From Nocardia sp. CDC159 (GTDB taxonomy: Bacteria; Actinomycetota; Actinomycetes; Mycobacteriales; Mycobacteriaceae), in assembly GCF_023740735.1 (NCBI RefSeq), contig NZ_JAMRXH010000004.1, positions 372,001 through 436,000 of the forward strand: DNA of 64,000 bases, given 5' to 3'. Below, in pieces: positions 63,585 through 64,000 of this stretch. The position numbers were made by a program, and so were the translations under genes. The notes below the pieces were generated by a model. It was not told where the DNA came from and did no database searches. It worked only from the letters and a program-made list of their open reading frames with translations. Numbering within the stretch: position 1 is the first letter of the stretch; each line of letters opens with the position of its first letter.

Positions 63585-64000
63585 TCAGATACCTGCGATT
63601 CCTGTCAGCGGTCGCCCGGGAAAACGGGCGACGACGAATTCCGTTGCGCCGGAGGAGGGATCGAGTGGCACCGCGCGCACCGTCCCCGCCAGATCGGTGA
63701 CGTAGGCCAGTCCCGCGTCGGTGTCCACGGCCAGCCCGATGGCCTCCTCGAACCCGCGCGCCAGAATCTCCGGATGCGCGCCGACCTCGTTCTTGCCCGG
63801 AAGCGGCGCGCGGTTCAACGTATTTCCCCACGGCTCGGCGCCGCGATCGGTCCAGTACAGGACGCCGGCCGCCGGATCGATATGCAGATCGATCGGTTCG
63901 GGCAGTCCGTCCCAGAGGATTTCGATATCCGACCGGTGCGCGGCGGTTTCACCCAGCGGGATGTCCAGCCCGGCCCGCAGGATCGCCCCGCGCCCACCCT
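63585..64000 (-). CDS. YWTD/SMP-30-like beta-propeller protein, 5'-truncated by window edge
   Basis: The frame stays open from its stop at 63585 to the window edge, giving about 138 C-terminal residues; the start lies outside. Translation shows propeller blades with LYWTDRG ('AAGVLYWTDRGAEPWGNTLN') and the next blade 'GLAVDTDAGLAYVTDLAGTV', then a final 'FPGRPLTGIAGI'. The YWTD signature marks six-bladed propellers of the LDL-receptor/SMP-30 type. It is upstream of the carnitine-dehydrogenase-like gene by one base. A lactonase role is possible but unproven. Confidence 0.75.
   Translation of the reverse strand, partial: GGRGAILRAGLDIPLGETAAHRSDIEILWDGLPEPIDLHIDPAAGVLYWTDRGAEPWGNTLNRAPLPGKNEVGAHPEILARGFEEAIGLAVDTDAGLAYVTDLAGTVRAVPLDPSSGATEFVVARFPGRPLTGIAGI

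Overview
The window is 64 kb of very GC-rich actinobacterial chromosome, most likely Nocardia or a close relative in the Mycobacteriales. The main evidence is gene order. On the + strand it carries pgsA, cinA, clgR, pspA and pspM, then DUF3046, recA and recX, then miaB, an Rv2732c-like membrane protein, an Rv2728c-like protein, miaA, dapF, hflX and a FadE20-like dehydrogenase, with argA and a DUF349 protein on the opposite strand. This matches the M. tuberculosis block Rv2747-Rv2724c. RecA has no intein. No tRNA, rRNA, insertion sequence, integrase or CRISPR array was seen.

Layout. 0-4.5 kb: small metabolic and stress genes, a membrane diguanylate cyclase, a TenA-like protein, a methyltransferase remnant and argA, all on the minus strand. 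4.6-9 kb: pgsA-cinA-clgR-pspA-pspM, phospholipid synthesis followed by the envelope-stress (phage-shock) system. 9.3-16.2 kb: an SRPBCC protein, a PRC/DUF2382 stress protein, a PAS-ANTAR regulator, and a MoxR-like ATPase / VWA / secreted ubiquitin-like protein cluster. 16.2-21.6 kb: an N-acetylglucosamine catabolic operon (sugar porter, kinase, sugar isomerase/deaminase, NagA) divergent from a GntR/UTRA repressor, with two inverted-repeat operators between them. 21.6-27.5 kb: an exported CYTH protein, then a signalling block (receiver-PP2C phosphatase, CHASE3 histidine kinase, receiver, STAS antagonist, RsbW-like kinase). 27.6-32.6 kb: PIG-L deacetylase, PhnZ-like HD oxygenase, glycosyltransferase, DUF3046, an APH(3')-like kinase and a DHA2 exporter.

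32.7-36.6 kb: a double Lrp/AsnC regulator, then SOS-controlled recA and a RecX of 558 residues, several times the usual size, with three copies of its first repeat and two of its last. 36.6-45.5 kb: accessory genes (membrane protein, TetR/hydrolase pair, DUF3089 lipase-like protein, TPR-like protein) and a glutamate-type ABC transporter gluABCD. 45.6-57.2 kb: tRNA modification and cell-wall precursor genes (miaB, miaA, SpoU-like, dapF), HflX, a TTG-initiated acyltransferase and an acyl-CoA dehydrogenase. 57.2-64 kb: an endolysin-like GH25 protein of phage type, a second YidC, a copper-responsive lpqS-cysK2-MFS operon behind RicR/CsoR-like repeats, an L-carnitine-dehydrogenase-like protein and a truncated YWTD beta-propeller gene at the right edge.

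The two most unusual items are the multiplied RecX and the exported ubiquitin-like protein, whose fold appears to be split by a long Pro-rich insertion and whose gene follows a MoxR-VWA pair. All functions are read from sequence motifs and gene order; no database search was possible.
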